This document shows, in pieces, positions 61,763 through 64,000 of a stretch of 64,000 nt of DNA. Each line of letters starts with the position of its first letter. The stretch's first letter is position 1. The position numbers and the translations under genes are program-made. The notes beneath the pieces were generated by a model that was given only the letters and a program-made list of their open reading frames with translations, was not told the DNA's origin and searched no databases. The stretch comes from a candidate division KSB3 bacterium (GTDB lineage: Bacteria; Moduliflexota; Moduliflexia; Moduliflexales; Moduliflexaceae): positions 1 through 64,000 of the forward strand of contig PDSJ01000016.1 in the NCBI GenBank assembly GCA_002748425.1, given 5' to 3'.

Positions 61763-62638
61763 ATGTGGGATTATACAGATAAAGTGCGGGAACATTTTTT
61801 CAATCCCCGCAATGTCGGATCGATTGAAGACGCCACAACAGTGGCGGAAGTCGGTTCACTTGCATGTGGCGATGCCTTAAAAATTTATCTGAAGCTTGAT
61901 GACAACGAAAACATTGTTGATGCAAAATTCGAGACATTTGGCTGTGGCAGTGCAATCGCGTCATCGTCTGCCTTGACGGAAATGGTGAAAGGTCTGTCAT
62001 TGGATGAAGCCTCCAAAATTTCGAATCAGGATATCGCAGAATTTCTGGGCGGATTGCCGGAAGAAAAAATGCACTGTTCGGTCATGGGACGCGAGGCGCT
62101 TGAAAAAGCAATCGCGCTCTATCGAGGCCAGGAGTATACAGATCATAACGAGGATGAAGGCCGCATTGTATGTAAATGCTTTGGCGTGACTGACAAGAAA
62201 ATTGCACGCGTTGCAAAGGAAAACCATTTGACGACAGTCGAACAAGTCACCCACTACACCAAGGCCGGCGGCGGCTGCACTGCGTGTCATGCGGAAATTG
62301 AGGATATCATTGCCGAGGTCCTTGAGGACAAAAAGCGTGACGCTGTGCGGCTTGACCAAAAGAAACGCCGGAAGCGTCTCACGAATATTCAGAAAATTAC
62401 CTTAATTCAGGAAACGCTGGAAAATGAAATACGTCCTGAACTGCAAAAGGACGGTGGCGATATCGAGCTGATTGACATTGACGGGAACAATGTAATCGTC
62501 GCGTTACGTGGACACTGTGCGGGATGCCCCAGCTCGGAATATACGCTGAAACTCGGCGTTCAGGAAAAGCTGAGGGAGTTGGTGGCTGCTGAAATCGTGG
62601 TAATGCAGGAAGACGACCTGGAGGTGATGTCATGGTAG
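61763..62638 (+). CDS. nifU: Iron-sulfur cluster scaffold NifU, full length
   Basis: The 291-residue protein has three parts. The IscU-like scaffold has C35, C61 and C105. The central BFD-type domain holds a permanent 2Fe-2S cluster (C137, C139, C172, C175). The NifU C-terminal domain has CAGC at C252 and C255. All cluster ligands are intact. It assembles and delivers Fe-S clusters with sulfur from NifS, whose gene overlaps by seven bases. No nitrogenase genes are nearby, so it may serve general Fe-S assembly, as in some anaerobes and epsilonproteobacteria. Confidence 0.93.
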   Translation: MWDYTDKVREHFFNPRNVGSIEDATTVAEVGSLACGDALKIYLKLDDNENIVDAKFETFGCGSAIASSSALTEMVKGLSLDEASKISNQDIAEFLGGLPEEKMHCSVMGREALEKAIALYRGQEYTDHNEDEGRIVCKCFGVTDKKIARVAKENHLTTVEQVTHYTKAGGGCTACHAEIEDIIAEVLEDKKRDAVRLDQKKRRKRLTNIQKITLIQETLENEIRPELQKDGGDIELIDIDGNNVIVALRGHCAGCPSSEYTLKLGVQEKLRELVAAEIVVMQEDDLEVMSW

Positions 62639-63813
62639 AACGGATGGTATATGTGGACAACAATGCAACCACAAAGGTCGACGAGCGAGTTGTCGAGGAA
62701 ATGCTTCCCTTTTTAAACGAGCATTACGGGAATCCTTCCAGTATGCATGTGTTTGGCGGAGCGGTGAAAAAAAATCTTAGCACAGCTCGTGAACAAATAG
62801 CCACGTTGCTTGGGGCCGATCCAACAGAGATTATTTTCACAAGCTGTGGTACTGAAAGCGATAACATGGCGCTCCACAGCGCCTTGATGTCGGCTCCTGA
62901 AAAACGACATCTGATCACCACGAAAGTCGAGCATCCGGCAATTCTGAACTATTGTAAGCAGCTCTCAAAACGGGGCTACGGTGTCACTTTGCTGCCTGTT
63001 GATCGATACGGCATGATCGACCTGAACGAATTGTACGATTCCTTGCAGGAAGATACGGCAATCGTTTCGATCATGTATGCCAACAATGAAACCGGAACGA
63101 TTTTCCCGATCGAAAAGATCGGCAGAATGGTTCAGGAGAATGGTTCGGTCTTTCACACTGATGCTGTGCAGGTTGCGGGAAAGATCCCTCTGGATATGCA
63201 GGCGCTGGATAGTATTGATATGCTGTCGATTTCAGGCCATAAATTTCACGCACCCAAGGGAATCGGAGTTCTGTACGTGCGACGTGGCACAAAATTTCGG
63301 CCCTTATTGATCGGAGGACACCAGGAGCGCGGACGACGCCCGGGCACTGAGAACTCAGCCTCGATTATTGCGATGGGAAAGGCCGCTGTGTTGGCTCAGG
63401 AGGCGCTTAACGATGAATTGACGCGCGTCAGAGCCATGCGCGATCGCCTGGAACGCGAACTGCTGGCAGCGATCTCCGACTCAGCGGTAAATGGCCACCC
63501 AACGGAGCGTACTCCAAATACCTTGAACATCAGCTTTAAATATGTTGAAGGTGAAGCGATCTTGCTCATGTTAAGCGAGAAGGGGATTGCCGCCTCATCC
63601 GGTTCGGCTTGTACCTCCGGATCGCTTGAGCCGTCGCATGTGCTGCGCGCAATGGGCGTGCCGTTTACATTTTCACACGGGTCCGTCCGTTTGAGCCTGA
63701 GCCGCTTTAACACAGATGAAGATATTGACTATATTCTCCAGGAATTGCCGCCGATTATCGAGCGGCTCAGACAGATTTCACCGTTTGGCCGGAATAAGGA
63801 AGAACCGCAGTAG
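62632..63813 (+). CDS. nifS: Cysteine desulfurase NifS
   Basis: The 393-residue PLP enzyme takes sulfur from cysteine to give a persulfide on Cys327 (SGSACTSGS). PLP binds Lys204 in SISGHKFHAPKG, and His101 stacks on the cofactor. The start has GGAGG 7 nt upstream and overlaps the end of nifU, so the two are translationally coupled. The active-site loop length is that of the NifS/IscS group, not SufS. Confidence 0.93.
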   Translation: MVERMVYVDNNATTKVDERVVEEMLPFLNEHYGNPSSMHVFGGAVKKNLSTAREQIATLLGADPTEIIFTSCGTESDNMALHSALMSAPEKRHLITTKVEHPAILNYCKQLSKRGYGVTLLPVDRYGMIDLNELYDSLQEDTAIVSIMYANNETGTIFPIEKIGRMVQENGSVFHTDAVQVAGKIPLDMQALDSIDMLSISGHKFHAPKGIGVLYVRRGTKFRPLLIGGHQERGRRPGTENSASIIAMGKAAVLAQEALNDELTRVRAMRDRLERELLAAISDSAVNGHPTERTPNTLNISFKYVEGEAILLMLSEKGIAASSGSACTSGSLEPSHVLRAMGVPFTFSHGSVRLSLSRFNTDEDIDYILQELPPIIERLRQISPFGRNKEEPQ

Positions 63814-64000
63814 GTCTCACGCACACACTGCCGGATTTTCTGCATGGGCGCCTGACAGGGGCTGCATCTTTTCTTCCGTCCTCCTAAAGGATCCTTCTCT
63901 TTGTGTGGTATCGGACCAGCAATAACGGGCAGCCAGTACGGGCTGATCGCGGATGGTATCTTATTACCGAGTTCGAACACAGTCCATCGATCCATTTTCC
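63814..64000 (+). other. Right-edge stretch, possible degraded reading frame
   Basis: After a TGA at about 63853 a plus-strand frame stays open to the edge and reads GLHLFFRPPKGSFSL, then GIGPAITGSQYGLIADGILL. It faintly recalls the primase-polymerase motif in which a GxHxxF strand is followed by a VDVRxDGGYVVAPPS-like segment. No start codon is evident. Confidence 0.25.

Noticed and set aside
63960..63985. tRNA-like GTTCGAAC near the right edge
   Set aside because: The surrounding sequence does not form a cloverleaf. I saw no tRNA elsewhere in the window.

Overview
The window reads as a chromosomal stretch of a Gram-negative-type bacterium. Supporting signs are Wzm/Wzt-type polysaccharide export, a lipobox protein, many Sec signal peptides, LipB, Hsp33, RimO and the small ribosomal protein bTHX. 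Base composition is close to balanced. The large receiver/PAS/GAF kinases, HD-GYP and GGDEF regulators, ABC sugar transporters, full-length NifU with NifS, and abundant imperfect-palindrome repeats would suit an uncultured lineage such as Modulibacteria (KSB3) or a deltaproteobacterium-like group. That placement is inference only. I see no tRNA, rRNA, CRISPR array, phage or complete insertion sequence.

Layout. 1-926 is the start of a secreted protein running off the left edge. 1346-7613 is a surface-glycan block: ABC exporter ATPase and permease, GT4 glycosyltransferase, Wzx-like flippase and a divergent zinc-ribbon methyltransferase. 7610-9002 holds a tungstate-type ABC ATPase and permease without a visible binding protein. 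9297-14009 is a sugar ABC operon (two permeases, binding protein, GH4 glycosidase), bracketed by an exact 86-bp direct repeat and palindromic repeats. 14661-20685 carries a VOC protein, a secreted serpin and a Yej-type peptide importer lacking its ATPase. 20766-29213 is one gene for a 2815-residue exported protein with a degenerate VWA domain and twelve tandem two-part beta modules.

29486-36279 holds a TPR-FtsY fusion and housekeeping genes (DJ-1/PfpI, RluA-type pseudouridine synthase, PIN-PhoH, DUF1801, VOC). 36537-37787 is a ROK regulator with a strong AT-rich palindromic operator, followed by a TauE/SafE exporter. 38817-42043 is a leftward operon of GH13 enzyme, serine hydrolase and THUMP methyltransferase. 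42044-43171 is repeat-rich and gene-poor. 43172-46253 carries lipB, rhomboid protease, a small membrane protein, bTHX and hslO.

46326-52479 is a signalling cluster: HD-GYP response regulator, receiver-GAF-GGDEF protein fused to a cysteine-cluster domain, and a receiver-PAS-GAF histidine kinase that has lost its ATPase domain by an internal deletion. 53114-58009 is an iron-type ABC operon (binding protein, fused permease, ATPase) plus a small secreted protein. 58228-63813 is rimO, a large secreted protein of unknown function, and nifU-nifS behind a structured leader.

The items most worth a second look are the deletion scar in the kinase (49779-49870), the giant modular protein, the GGDEF/cysteine-cluster fusion, the TPR-FtsY fusion and the direct repeats around the sugar operon. 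I did not find a clearly new defence or mobile system.
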